DNA of 64,000 nt from the NCBI RefSeq assembly GCF_030643805.1, contig NZ_CP094656.1:744001-808000 (forward strand), read 5' to 3'. This document shows, piece after piece, positions 46,013 to 55,404 of this stretch. Each line of letters begins with the position of its first letter. Within the stretch, counting starts at the first letter, position 1. Made by a program: the position numbers and the translations under genes. The notes beneath the pieces were generated by a model. The model made no database searches. It was not told the origin of the DNA and worked only from the letters and a program-made list of their open reading frames with translations. This stretch comes from Alkalihalobacillus sp. AL-G. GTDB lineage: Bacteria > Bacillota > Bacilli > Bacillales > Fictibacillaceae.

Positions 46013-46951
46013 ATGTATAGAGAAAATAAGCCGATTGATGTAAGTCCTTATGACCACCCTGATATTTATCCTGGACCGAGGCCCAGTTCATCTTTTATCT
46101 ATTACGAAGGAAAGGCCCATCGGATTATCGAGCAAAAGGGGGTTGCAACTGAAGAACTGATCGTTGAATACTCAGATTCTTCATCGTTACTCGGATCGTT
46201 TGCAGAACATTCCAACCATAGACGATCGATTGGTGAGTTTTTGCACGATGAGGAGCTCCTTCCGATAGAAGAAAGGGTTCCGCTCGTCGCATACGGATCG
46301 AATGTGTGTCTAGCTCAGCTGCGTTATAAATTTAATTTGAATAAAGGGTTGAATGATTTTGTTCTTTGCCTGCGTGGAGCAATGCTGGATTCGGATATCG
46401 TATATGGATCTTTTTTAGCACCATATGGATCATTACCTGCGATTATTGCCCCTGTAAAAGAAGCCGTTACCGAAATTTGGGTAACGTTTGTCGATCCTGA
46501 GCAGCTCGAGCATATGAACCGGACCGAAGGGGGCTACGTGCTAAGAGAACACAAGGATGAAAAAATCATCACAGCGAATAGCGAATGGTTTAGCCGTGTC
46601 TATGCCTACTATTATCCCCATGCCCTTGAGCTGGATGATCAATGGTTTCGTTTTCGTGATATAAAAGGGAAATCCAGATTAACAGCGAGCTGGCAGGCGG
46701 ATATGCTAGATAAGATGAAACAGAAATTTAGATTTTCTGGAACACGGGAAGAGTTTATCCATCAGTTGCGTTGGAATACATCGTTTTATAGAGAGATGCA
46801 GCAGTGGCTGAAGCAGTTTGATTGTAAATTCGAACATCCAGATTGGGTGGAGCCTGAATTTGTGAAAACGTGCGGTGAGATTAAACGGTCACTTCTAACG
46901 AATAAATCCGTGCCAGTAAAAGAGTACTTATCAATTTACTCGAATGTATGA
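46013..46951 (+). CDS. orphan cytoplasmic protein with a YGSN motif
   Basis: A 312-residue soluble protein with no signal peptide or helix. Residues near 92 read VPLVAYGSNVCLAQL, resembling the YGSNL motif of gamma-glutamylcyclotransferase-fold proteins, followed by YGSFLAPYGSLPAIIAP and VTEIWVTFVDPEQLEHMNRTEG, which also fits that fold. AAGGGGGAA precedes the ATG. I cannot name a family. It is placed divergently from serC and convergently with hit, between genes that are close to each other in B. subtilis, so it is probably a lineage-specific insertion. Confidence 0.7.
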   Translation: MYRENKPIDVSPYDHPDIYPGPRPSSSFIYYEGKAHRIIEQKGVATEELIVEYSDSSSLLGSFAEHSNHRRSIGEFLHDEELLPIEERVPLVAYGSNVCLAQLRYKFNLNKGLNDFVLCLRGAMLDSDIVYGSFLAPYGSLPAIIAPVKEAVTEIWVTFVDPEQLEHMNRTEGGYVLREHKDEKIITANSEWFSRVYAYYYPHALELDDQWFRFRDIKGKSRLTASWQADMLDKMKQKFRFSGTREEFIHQLRWNTSFYREMQQWLKQFDCKFEHPDWVEPEFVKTCGEIKRSLLTNKSVPVKEYLSIYSNV

Positions 46952-47002
46952 GTGAAGTGAAGGGAATTTAACCATAGTAAACTAGTTCGGCGGCGGCAGC
47001 CT

Positions 47003-47039
47003 CCTCGGTGAGCTTAAAGTGTCTATTATGCCACCGAGG
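47003..47039. repeat. 8-bp inverted repeat between convergent genes
   Basis: CCTCGGTG (47003-47010) pairs with CACCGAGG (47032-47039) with a 21-base loop. No T-run follows on either strand, so it is a hairpin rather than a clear terminator. Confidence 0.6.
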
Positions 47040-47060
47040 GCGCGTACGCTTTCTACTTTG

Positions 47061-47483
47061 TTATGAAAGCTGTTTTGAAATTTCGTCTGCGATTTTTTGC
47101 AAATCGTCAGAGGAATAGTCTTCATGGTGAGATTCCCAGATTGCTCCGAATCCGTCACCTTTGCCGTAGCGAGGTAGAATATGTACGTGGTAATGGAAAA
47201 CGGCCTGGCCGGCTGGTTCTTCGTTGTTGTTTAACAGATTCAATCCGATCGGTTGAAATGCATCCTTAATGGAATTTGCCAGCATAGGAACAACGGAATA
47301 AACGTGCCCTGCAACCTGTGAAGGTAAGTCATAAATATTTTTATGATGTTCCTTTGGGATTACGAGTGTATGACCTTTCGTAACTTGACTTAAATCGAGA
47401 AATGCTAATACATGCTCATCTTCATATACCTTTGCAGCAGGTAGGTCACCGTTTATGATTTTACAAAAAATACAATCTTCCAT
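47061..47483 (-). CDS. hit: HIT-family nucleotide-binding protein
   Basis: A 140-residue histidine-triad protein: CIFCKIINGDLPA with paired cysteines at the start, and HYHVHILPR as the catalytic triad HxHxHxx. Such proteins hydrolyse nucleoside phosphoramidates. The ATG at 47481-47483 has AGGTG 9 bases upstream; the frame also opens at a GTG 12 bases earlier. It is divergent from ecsA, the B. subtilis order. Confidence 0.93.
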   Translation of the reverse strand: MEDCIFCKIINGDLPAAKVYEDEHVLAFLDLSQVTKGHTLVIPKEHHKNIYDLPSQVAGHVYSVVPMLANSIKDAFQPIGLNLLNNNEEPAGQAVFHYHVHILPRYGKGDGFGAIWESHHEDYSSDDLQKIADEISKQLS

Positions 47484-47919
47484 TCTTTCACACACCTTTC
47501 ACTTATTTTCAAATGAAGTGATACTTTGAGGCTAATCTTTATTATCATCATTGTAGCATAGGGTATAAATAAGTTGAAAAATGAAAATGGGGCTGACGGT
47601 TATGCCAGCCCCGGAGAGGTCAGAGAAGAAAAGAGAAATATGAGATAATGAACAATGGCTTGGGAAAGTGGTCATTGTTTGATGGAGACGTCGATTGACG
47701 CAGCTTACAGTACAGCATCACGCCGTATGTAAATCTCCATGGAAGTTGGAATACACAACAGCATCTCTTTCTCTTTTCTTTTTTGAAGAAGGGGGGATAC
47801 CTTCTTCACTTTTATCATTTCCATTATTGACCAAATCCATACGAACAATAAACGACAAAACGTGTAAACTCCAAAGATTTTGTTAAAATAGAGAACAAAC
47901 GAAAGAAAAGAGGTCTAAA
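47484..47919. other. divergent promoter region between hit and ecsA
   Basis: A 436-base gap. A strong hairpin GGGGCTG/CAGCCCC lies at 47589-47612. TTGACC near 47827 followed after 16 bases by TAAACG, and a TAAAAT near 47885, could be promoter elements for ecsA. A frame at 47695-47886 lacks a ribosome binding site and is not supported. Confidence 0.5.
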
Positions 47920-48657
47920 ATGAAGAATGTACTTGAGGTCAATGGCCTTTCAGGTGGCTACAGTCTGCAACAGCCTGTATTGCACGGAATAAATTTCCAA
48001 GTGAATGAAAGTGAAATTGTAGGCCTGATCGGTTTAAATGGTGCTGGTAAAAGTACGACGATAAAACATGTACTTGGACTCATGGAACCGATATCGGGAT
48101 CGATCCATGTCAACGGGAAAACGCTGATGGAAGCCCCAGATGCATACCGGTCTCAAATCGCATACATACCTGAAACACCCGTATTATATGAGGAGCTTAC
48201 ACTCTGGGAGCACCTTGAACTGACAGCAATGGCGTATCAAATAAGTGATGACGATTTTCATAAACGAGTCAATCCGCTGTTAAAAGAATTCCATATGGAA
48301 AACAAAACGAAGTGGTTTCCGAATCAATTTTCAAAAGGGATGCGTCAAAAGGTGATGATCATGTGCGCCTTCCTGATCCAGCCTTCCCTGTTCGTTGTCG
48401 ATGAACCATTCGTAGGCCTCGACCCGCTTGCTATCCAATCACTGCTCGATCTTTTTGTACAGGTGAAGGAACAGGGGACAGGCATCTTGCTTTCAACCCA
48501 TATTTTATCGACTGCAGAACGGTATTGTGATCGGTTTGTCATTTTACATGAAGGTCGAATTCTTGAGGTAGGTACCCTCCAGGAAATTCAAAGTAAAATG
48601 AATATGCCGAATGCTGCTCTCGACGAAATTTATGTGAAAATCACAAGGGGAGTATAG
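47920..48657 (+). CDS. ecsA: ABC transporter ATPase EcsA
   Basis: A 245-residue ATPase: Walker A GLNGAGKST (about 38-46), signature FSKGMRQKV, Walker B LFVVDEPFVGLDP, switch His in STHILSTAE. Together with EcsB it forms the Ecs transporter, which affects secretion, competence and intramembrane proteolysis by RasP in B. subtilis, and in lactic relatives exports pheromone-type peptides. AGAGGT lies before the ATG. Confidence 0.95.
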   Translation: MKNVLEVNGLSGGYSLQQPVLHGINFQVNESEIVGLIGLNGAGKSTTIKHVLGLMEPISGSIHVNGKTLMEAPDAYRSQIAYIPETPVLYEELTLWEHLELTAMAYQISDDDFHKRVNPLLKEFHMENKTKWFPNQFSKGMRQKVMIMCAFLIQPSLFVVDEPFVGLDPLAIQSLLDLFVQVKEQGTGILLSTHILSTAERYCDRFVILHEGRILEVGTLQEIQSKMNMPNAALDEIYVKITRGV

Positions 48658-48660
48658 AGA

Positions 48661-49884
48661 ATGGACCTTACTTCACTATGGAAAGAACGTGCAAATGACT
48701 ATTGGAAGATGGCAACTCGATATTTACGATACATAGGAAACAGCGGTTTTTTGTTTTCGGTTTATGCGTTGTTTATTCTCGGTACCTATTATTATAGTGT
48801 ATTGATTCGAGCTCTTCCTGAACACTTCCCTGCAGTAGAACTGATCACAGTGATCATATGGATTTTTGTGATAAGGGGAAGCATCCGGACGTTCATCAAA
48901 GCGCCTGATTCAATCTTTTTGTTACCGACAGAACAAAGGTTGAATACGTATTTTCAACGCTCGATTTTGTACTCGTTCATTATGCAATCCTTTGTGATCG
49001 TCCTGATATTTTCCGCTTTAGGCCCGCTTTATTTTGCCCAGATTTCAGATAAGCTGTCGGTATATCTTGCCAGTCTTACCCTCGTAATTTTGGTTAAAGG
49101 ATGGAACTTGCTTTCAAAATGGGAAGAACTTCGACTACCGAATAGCCGGTTCAAACAGCTTTCACCGTTTGTTCGCAGTACGATCAGTCTGTTCATTTTA
49201 TACACGATATTGGATCAACGCTGGCTGTTGACGTCAGGTTTGATTGTTATTATTTGTATGCTTTATCTTCTCGTGTATCGCAAATTTGCCAACGAACATC
49301 CGCTTAAATGGATGAAATTGATCGATCAAGAATCAGACTCCCTGATGTTTTTTTACCGTATCGCAAATATGTTCATTGAGGTACCGAGTGTCAGCAGAAA
49401 GGTTAAAGAGAGAAGATGGGCGTATGGTGCAATTCATTTTTTAACAGGGAAACGAAAAGATGTTCATGCATATATGTACACGAGGGCGTTTGTTCGATCC
49501 AATGACTATTTTGGAATTTATGTCCGCCTTACATTGATTGGCGCATTGCTTGTTTACTTTTTACCTGAAGGAATTCTGATGTGGGCATTTGGGATATTAT
49601 TCATTTACATGACGGCACTCCAACTGACGACACTTTGGCCGCATTTTGATGCAAAAGTATGGACGGATCTTTATCCACTGTCGAAAAGTGCTCGCTTTCA
49701 AGCATTTCAAAAACTTCTTACTCGAGTTCTAGTTGTACAGACTTTGATCTATATGGTTGCAAGTTATCTCAATCACGAATCCTTCATACAATCACTCATC
49801 GTTTTGATTTTAGGATTACTAGTCGTATTTATCTTTGTGAAAGCTAGGCTCCCAAAGCAGTTAAGCAAGCGATTCATTTTTTAA
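48661..49884 (+). CDS. ecsB: ABC transporter permease EcsB
   Basis: A 407-residue polytopic protein with several helices in two blocks (about 25-60, 110-215 and 290-400) separated by a charged cytoplasmic stretch. Family and length follow B. subtilis EcsB (408). It begins 3 bases after the ecsA stop. It forms the membrane part of the Ecs transporter. Confidence 0.94.
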   Translation: MDLTSLWKERANDYWKMATRYLRYIGNSGFLFSVYALFILGTYYYSVLIRALPEHFPAVELITVIIWIFVIRGSIRTFIKAPDSIFLLPTEQRLNTYFQRSILYSFIMQSFVIVLIFSALGPLYFAQISDKLSVYLASLTLVILVKGWNLLSKWEELRLPNSRFKQLSPFVRSTISLFILYTILDQRWLLTSGLIVIICMLYLLVYRKFANEHPLKWMKLIDQESDSLMFFYRIANMFIEVPSVSRKVKERRWAYGAIHFLTGKRKDVHAYMYTRAFVRSNDYFGIYVRLTLIGALLVYFLPEGILMWAFGILFIYMTALQLTTLWPHFDAKVWTDLYPLSKSARFQAFQKLLTRVLVVQTLIYMVASYLNHESFIQSLIVLILGLLVVFIFVKARLPKQLSKRFIF

Positions 49885-49914
49885 TGAGTAAATGCGAAGA
49901 GACGGGGGAAGGCA

Positions 49915-50655
49915 ATGAGTTCTTATGAGACGAAGGTTATTCAAGAATTAACCGAGTGGGAGAAGGAGATGTTAAAACGCTCGAACTTATATAAGCGAAC
50001 CGCAAAACGAGTTCAGGAGCGAATTAATAAGGTGATACCGGATCGTATCCAGGAGATGATTACGAAAAGCATTCGTCAAATGATTCAAGCCACGCTTGCA
50101 GGGTCAGAATTTACGACCAGAAGATTGCCGGTCTATGGAATGTCTTTAGAGGATAGAGATCAGCTATTGGCAGAAAAGCAAAAAACGTTCAGAAAAACAG
50201 CGATGGCAGAAGGTGCTGGCACGGGTGCTGGGGGCATTTTACTTGGTTTAGCTGATTTTCCGTTACTGCTTGCCATAAAGATGAGGTTCCTTTTTGAAGC
50301 AGCAAGAATTTATGGATACGATACGAAAAATTATGCGGAGCGGATTTATCTGTTACATGTGTTTCTATTAGCCTTTTCTGATGATGAGGTAAGGAAGGAA
50401 ACCTTTTTGACACTAAAAGAATGGGATACTTATGCTGCTCGTTTTGGAGAATCAATCAATGAGGAGTGGGACTGGGAGAGGTTCCAAATGACGTACAGAG
50501 ACCACATAGATCTGATTAAAATGATGCAAATGGTACCAGGTCTCGGTGCAATTGTCGGAGCTTATGCCAACTATCACTTCCTAGACGATCTCGGTGATAC
50601 AGCAAAAAACTGCTTCCGACTTCGGCATTTACAGGAAGAGAATAAGATGATTTAG
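49915..50655 (+). CDS. ecsC: EcsC family protein
   Basis: A 246-residue EcsC-domain protein: basic helical N-terminus, a Gly-rich hydrophobic segment (AEGAGTGAGGILLGLADFPLLLAIKMRFLFE, about 98-128), and MVPGLGAIVGAYANYHFLDDLG near the end. Third gene of the ecs operon. Role is unknown; EcsC is not needed for the transporter in B. subtilis. Confidence 0.93.
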   Translation: MSSYETKVIQELTEWEKEMLKRSNLYKRTAKRVQERINKVIPDRIQEMITKSIRQMIQATLAGSEFTTRRLPVYGMSLEDRDQLLAEKQKTFRKTAMAEGAGTGAGGILLGLADFPLLLAIKMRFLFEAARIYGYDTKNYAERIYLLHVFLLAFSDDEVRKETFLTLKEWDTYAARFGESINEEWDWERFQMTYRDHIDLIKMMQMVPGLGAIVGAYANYHFLDDLGDTAKNCFRLRHLQEENKMI

Positions 50656-50687
50656 GAAGAGGGTGACTCGTATTGAGCCACCCTCTA
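50656..50687 (+). terminator. ecsC hairpin, copy 1 of a 32-bp direct repeat
   Basis: AGAGGGTGACTC pairs with GAGCCACCCTCT (one mismatch) around GTATT. There is no T-run. The same 32 bases recur at 51175-51206, beyond the 52-bp array. Confidence 0.75.
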
Positions 50688-50715
50688 GGCTGTCGAGAAA
50701 CTGTGCGCTTTTTCA

Positions 50716-51152
50716 ATTAGTATAAGAAAAATGGGCATGATCGGTTGCGTTTTTTACAGTGATTAGGAGGATGTGCGCTGAATAGGACGTAATCGGATAT
50801 GGTATTTACATTAATTAGGAGGATGCGCGCTTAATAGGCCGTAATCGGATATAGGATTAACAGTAATTAGGAGAATGCGCGCCGAATACGACGTAATCGG
50901 ATATGGTATTTACATTAATTAGGAGAATACGCGCTGAATAGGCCGTAATCGGATATAGGATTAACAGTAATTAGGAGAATGCGCGCCGAATACGACGTAA
51001 TCGGATATGGCATTTACAATAATTAGGAGGATGTGCTCTGAATAGGACGTAATCCGATATAGGATTAACAATAATTAGGAGGATGCGCACTGAATAGGCC
51101 GTAATCGGATATAGGATTAACAATAATTAGGAGAATGCGCGCCGAATATGAA
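50716..51152. repeat. tandem array of 52-bp units
   Basis: ATTAGGA recurs at 50762, 50814, 50866, 50918, 50970, 51022, 51074 and 51126, exactly 52 bases apart. Seven units are full and the eighth stops after 25 bases; a degenerate 46-base copy precedes the first. Units alternate between GTATTTACA-type and GATTAACA-type, giving a 104-bp higher order. 52 is not a multiple of 3, so no frame stays open. All units are near-identical, with no spacers, so it is not CRISPR. Confidence 0.95.
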
Positions 51153-51174
51153 AACAAGGGGTTTCTTTACATGA

Positions 51175-51206
51175 GAAGAGGGTGACTCGTATTGAGCCAC
51201 CCTCTA
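51175..51206. terminator. hairpin, copy 2 of the 32-bp direct repeat
   Basis: Identical over 32 bases to 50656-50687. Here it lies 32 bases past the stop of the convergent ferritin-like gene and could end that transcript. Confidence 0.75.
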
Positions 51207-51238
51207 TTTATATTAAAAGGGGGTTTCATGTTTTTTCA

Positions 51239-51673
51239 CTATGATAAGCGTGGGTCGCTTAGCAAGCGATCCATTTCTTCCATATGATGTGTTTCATCTG
51301 CAATTAAATCTTCTAATTTTACAACAAGCTCAGTCATTTTCAGATTAGAAGCTTGTTCTTTTCTTTGTTCATAACGATCAATTGTAGCTTTTTCAGATTT
51401 ACGTGCCTCCTCAAGCATTTCCCGCACGTCTGTAATTTGTTTCACTTCAGCTGGTGTCGTTGTAGGAATACCGCCAAGCGTACTGATTTTTTCAGATAAA
51501 TATAATGCGTGACCTTGTTCATCAGCAATCTCATCCTGGAAGAAAGGCTTTAAGACCTGCCGATACAGCCCTGATACGACTGCAGCATTGTACGTATACA
51601 TGATCACTGCGGAATACTCATTGGCAAGGTCTTCGTTTAATCCGTCAATAAGTTCTTGTCGTTCTTGATCCAT
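51239..51673 (-). CDS. ferritin-like diiron protein
   Basis: A 144-residue four-helix protein. Ligand-type residues are in NEYSAVIMYTYNA (helix 1), DEIADEQGHALYL (helix 2, ExxH) and DLIADETHHMEEMDRLL (helix 4, ExxH), the usual two-metal ferritin-like pattern. It may store iron or act in oxidative stress, as bacterioferritin relatives do. It is not the Dps type. GGATGATGG precedes the ATG. Confidence 0.82.
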   Translation of the reverse strand: MDQERQELIDGLNEDLANEYSAVIMYTYNAAVVSGLYRQVLKPFFQDEIADEQGHALYLSEKISTLGGIPTTTPAEVKQITDVREMLEEARKSEKATIDRYEQRKEQASNLKMTELVVKLEDLIADETHHMEEMDRLLSDPRLS

Positions 51674-51892
51674 TGTTCCATCATCCTTTCTGATAAATAG
51701 TGTTCTGATGACCCATAATTAATGTACCCGTTCAATTTTAATAATAAACATAAACGAATCGTTAGCCGGCATGTCAATCTGAAGTTTAACTGATCGATTA
51801 TCGGGTTAATGACAAACAGATACCCCTATTGAGCTTGGCATACAAGCAACAAAGAGCAACAGCACACGCAAAAGGTTTACGGACAAATTGGA

Positions 51893-52792
51893 TTAGTTAA
51901 TCGGATAATCGCCGACAGCGACGTGAATGTGTCCTGGCAGTACAGAAATTGTTGAAGGTGTTCGGAAAACACGCTCGCCGTCACAATCAATCGTCCGTTG
52001 AGGAAATGCTTTTATTGAAACCTCTTCCGTTTGAAAGTAGAGGATACCCTCTTTGTTCGGTACATCGTTCATTACCTTAGCCCGAAGTATATCCCAGAAT
52101 GAATGCAGCTGTTTGGACTCAACGACGAGAACCTCCAACTTACCGTCCTCAATATCAGATCCAGGGAAAAAGGCGCGGATTCCCCCTGTGAAGGGACCAT
52201 TTCCGATAAGTACCATAGCCGCTTCCCCTTCATAAGCGCATTCCTTCGACTCAAGCTGAAGACGAAATGACTCTTCTTCATTCACAGTTTGAAAAGCACT
52301 TAAATAATATGAGAGTCGTCCAAAGCTTTCTTTTATTTTAGGATCGATATTCGTTGATACTTCTGTAATCAGACCAATCCCCCAGAAATTCAAGAAGTAC
52401 TGGTATACACATTTCCCTACATCAATCTTACGGAACTGCTGTTTGCAAATTTGCTCGACAGCAATTAATGGGCTCTGAGAAATACCGAGAGCTCTTGAAA
52501 AGTCGTTACATGTTCCCCCAGGGATGATCCCAAGAGCAGGCCTTTTTTCCATAGGAGCCAGTGCATTGATCAATTCATAAATCGTACCGTCACCACCGGC
52601 ACCTATGATAAGGTCGACATCATTAGCTACATTTTCAAGTCTGCGCGCTACATCCCCTTGTTCACGGGATTCATAAACATTGACCTGAAGGAAATGGTGC
52701 TCCAATGTTAAAAGAATCTGTTCCATTTGTTTGTGGAGTTTATTTTTTCCAGCTTGCGGATTTACTATGATTTCGACGCGTTCAATGCTCAT
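51893..52792 (-). CDS. diacylglycerol kinase-family lipid kinase
   Basis: A 299-residue member of the DagK/YegS/BmrU family. Marks are IIVNPQAGKNK at the start, the nucleotide motif GAGGDGTIYELINAL, and GIIPGGTCNDFSRALG. It should phosphorylate a lipid with ATP. The ATG at 52790-52792 has GGGGA 5-6 bases upstream and starts MSIERVEIIVNP; the frame to 52849 adds an unlikely leader. Not clearly DgkB. It lies alone between the ferritin-like gene and pbpF. Confidence 0.84.
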   Translation of the reverse strand: MSIERVEIIVNPQAGKNKLHKQMEQILLTLEHHFLQVNVYESREQGDVARRLENVANDVDLIIGAGGDGTIYELINALAPMEKRPALGIIPGGTCNDFSRALGISQSPLIAVEQICKQQFRKIDVGKCVYQYFLNFWGIGLITEVSTNIDPKIKESFGRLSYYLSAFQTVNEEESFRLQLESKECAYEGEAAMVLIGNGPFTGGIRAFFPGSDIEDGKLEVLVVESKQLHSFWDILRAKVMNDVPNKEGILYFQTEEVSIKAFPQRTIDCDGERVFRTPSTISVLPGHIHVAVGDYPIN

Positions 52793-53096
52793 ATTCATCC
52801 CCATTTCGTATAAGACATCCCTGATGATTTGAAAATCAATTCGAAGCAATTATATTGTACAATCAAAACATAGGGCTTGCTGGTGAAAACAGACCCTGCT
52901 AGACCTTCAATTATATTTCGATTTTCATGTACTTTTTCATAGGAAGCTTATCGTCGCCTTCCGTTTTGAGGGTAACTACGCCTATTATTAGCTAAATGGG
53001 AATTATTCATGATTTACCCAAATTCGAGTCATACTAAACGAAATAAATAAGTGGAAAAAGACGTAAAGATTGGTTATCGTAGGATAGGATTTCATC
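52793..53096. other. divergent gap between the lipid kinase gene and pbpF
   Basis: About 300 bases, AT-rich. I see no gene, repeat or hairpin of note. It should carry both promoters. Confidence 0.4.
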
Positions 53097-55256
53097 ATGG
53101 TAAGGAGTGGTTGCGTTGTGGTGAAGCGAACAACGCGTTTGGCAATTTGGGTTTTAGTCCTAATTGCTTTTTCATTACTTGGTTATTTAGGAATTGTTTT
53201 TGCAGGAAACTATGTTATTGATGAAAAAGACCTCGTGATGAGCTCTGCATCGAAACTTGTAAATGAAAACGGGGATGTCATTACGAAGTTGTATGCGCAA
53301 AACCGTGAACTTGTGGAAATTGAAGATATTCCAGAACATGTGCAACAGGCATTTATTGCAATAGAAGATAGACGGTTCTATGACCATTCCGGTATTGATT
53401 TTCAAGCCATCTTACGTGCGCTTTATAAGGATATTTTAGCGGGAAGCAAGGTTGAAGGGGGGAGCACGATCACCCAACAACTTGCCAAGAATATTTTCCT
53501 ATCGAATGATAAAACGTGGTTAAGGAAGACGAAGGAAGTAATCATCGCAATAAATCTAGAGCGGAAATATACAAAAAAAGAAATCCTGGAGATGTATTTG
53601 AATCAAATTTATTTCGGACATGGTGCATACGGAATTCAGTCTGCCTCAAAATTACTTTTTGGAAAAGAAGTAAGCGAACTGACACTAGAAGAAGGGGCAC
53701 TGATCGCGGGTCTGCCGAAAGCCCCGAACGGGTACTCTCCGATAGACCATCCTGAAAAAAGCAAAAAGCGAAGAGACTTAGTCCTTTCATTAATGGGGGA
53801 GCTCGATTTTATTACGGCAGAACAAGCGGTGAGGGCACAAGGGAAAACCATTTCTCTTGATGTACACAGGTTAGAGAAGAATCCAGCTTATTTAACATAT
53901 ATCGATATGGTTCTTGACGAGGCGAAGGAACGATTCTCCCTTTCGACTATGGAAGTGTTGAAGGGCGGTTATAAAATTGTCGTCCCGATGAACCCAACTG
54001 CACAAGAGGCTTCCTACAAAGCTTTTCAGAACGATACGTATTTTAAAGGTAGTGATAAAACGGTTTCTCCTCAAGGGGCTTTCGTCTTGATGGATCCTAA
54101 TAACGGTGGTGTACTTGCTGTCCAGGGTGGAAGAGACTACGTTCGACGTGGGTTTAATCGGGTAAATGCGAAACGGCAGCCTGGTTCCACGTTCAAGCCC
54201 CTAGCTGTCTATGGCCCTGCATTAGAAATGAAGAAATGGGATCCATACTCATTATTGAAGGATGAGCATCTTGACTATAATGGCTACAATCCTGAAAACT
54301 ATGATGGGAACTATCAAGGTACTGTATCTATGTATAATGCCATTGTAGATTCGATAAATGCTCCTGCTGTATGGCTTTTAAATGAGATTGGTATGACACG
54401 ATCACTGGACTATTTGAAAAAACTAGGGATGAACATTGAGGAGAGGCAGTTGGGGGTTGCATTAGGAGGCTTGGATGAGGGTGTATCCCCATTGCAGATT
54501 ACGAGTGCGTTTTCTACATTTGCAAACAATGGATACCGTGTCGAACCTTATTTTATTGAAGCGATTTATGACCGGGATGGAAAGATGATTGGGGAGACGG
54601 ACCCGAAAAAGGAGAAGGTCTTTTCAAGGCAAACGGCTTGGTATATGACAAAAATGCTACGATCTGTCATTACAGAAGGTACGGGAAGGAAAGGCAGCGT
54701 CCAAACTGAACTGGCAGGGAAGACAGGAACGACCACATTTGAACAGGTGGAGGGTGCGAACAAAGACCTCTGGTTTGCGGGGTATACTTCTGACGCAGTA
54801 GGGGCGGTTTGGATCGGGTACGATCGTACGACGAAACAGAGGTATATGAGGGGGACAAGCTCAGATCCCACCGTGATGTTTAAGGAGATCCTGAATGCCA
54901 TTCCCGAACAGCATAATCTAGCCTTTCAAAAGCCAAAAGGGGTTAAGGAGCTCGAACCACCGATTAAATTGGTCGAGATAAACGACTTGTATGCTCGGTT
55001 CACATTTGGGCGTTTCGGAGTACCTGGTGTGGAGTTGGCTTGGACCCCATCTGAGGACGAACGGCTGATGTACAAGATCTATATGCAAACAGAAAACGGA
55101 AGCGTAAAGATCGATACAGTTATCGGGAAAGGTCGGTATATGGTCGTAACTCCAAAACTGTTTACCTTTCCTGAATTTTACGTTGTTCCATTCAATCCAC
55201 TTATAAAAAAGAACGGAGAACCATCAAATCGTGTTTCAAGTTCGTTATTTGAATGA
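53097..55256 (+). CDS. pbpF: class A penicillin-binding protein PbpF
   Basis: A 719-residue bifunctional peptidoglycan synthase. One N-terminal helix (about 15-37). The glycosyltransferase domain has EDRRFYDHSGID, GGSTITQQLAKN and KKEILEMYLNQIYFGHGAYG; the transpeptidase has the nucleophile Ser in PGSTFKP, SIN, and KTGTT. Gene order (ecs ... pbpF-hemEHY) matches B. subtilis pbpF (PBP2c). ATG 53097 has only AGGA; GTG 53118 after AAGGAG at 11 bases is an alternative start that trims 7 residues. Confidence 0.93.
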   Translation: MVRSGCVVVKRTTRLAIWVLVLIAFSLLGYLGIVFAGNYVIDEKDLVMSSASKLVNENGDVITKLYAQNRELVEIEDIPEHVQQAFIAIEDRRFYDHSGIDFQAILRALYKDILAGSKVEGGSTITQQLAKNIFLSNDKTWLRKTKEVIIAINLERKYTKKEILEMYLNQIYFGHGAYGIQSASKLLFGKEVSELTLEEGALIAGLPKAPNGYSPIDHPEKSKKRRDLVLSLMGELDFITAEQAVRAQGKTISLDVHRLEKNPAYLTYIDMVLDEAKERFSLSTMEVLKGGYKIVVPMNPTAQEASYKAFQNDTYFKGSDKTVSPQGAFVLMDPNNGGVLAVQGGRDYVRRGFNRVNAKRQPGSTFKPLAVYGPALEMKKWDPYSLLKDEHLDYNGYNPENYDGNYQGTVSMYNAIVDSINAPAVWLLNEIGMTRSLDYLKKLGMNIEERQLGVALGGLDEGVSPLQITSAFSTFANNGYRVEPYFIEAIYDRDGKMIGETDPKKEKVFSRQTAWYMTKMLRSVITEGTGRKGSVQTELAGKTGTTTFEQVEGANKDLWFAGYTSDAVGAVWIGYDRTTKQRYMRGTSSDPTVMFKEILNAIPEQHNLAFQKPKGVKELEPPIKLVEINDLYARFTFGRFGVPGVELAWTPSEDERLMYKIYMQTENGSVKIDTVIGKGRYMVVTPKLFTFPEFYVVPFNPLIKKNGEPSNRVSSSLFE

Positions 55257-55260
55257 AACC

Positions 55261-55290
55261 AAAGCTGGCTTTCGGGTAAAGTCAGCTTTA
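55261..55290 (+). terminator. terminator of pbpF
   Basis: AAAGCTG and CAGCTTT frame a stem with an inner CTTT/AAAG pair, followed by ATTCATG. Confidence 0.72.
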
Positions 55291-55404
55291 TTCATGATTT
55301 GAATATCTTTTTACAATTAGATGAAAAAAGTCGTATTAACATATGTCAAACTATGACGATAAATAGAGGGACAACTTGTTTTTGCATGAATGAGGGGGAG
55401 GAAA

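Noticed and set aside
47695-47886. 63-codon frame upstream of ecsA
   Set aside because: No ribosome binding site, atypical composition, and it overlaps the likely promoter region.
50716-51152. CRISPR array
   Set aside because: The whole 52-bp period is conserved from unit to unit; there are no unique spacers and no cas genes.
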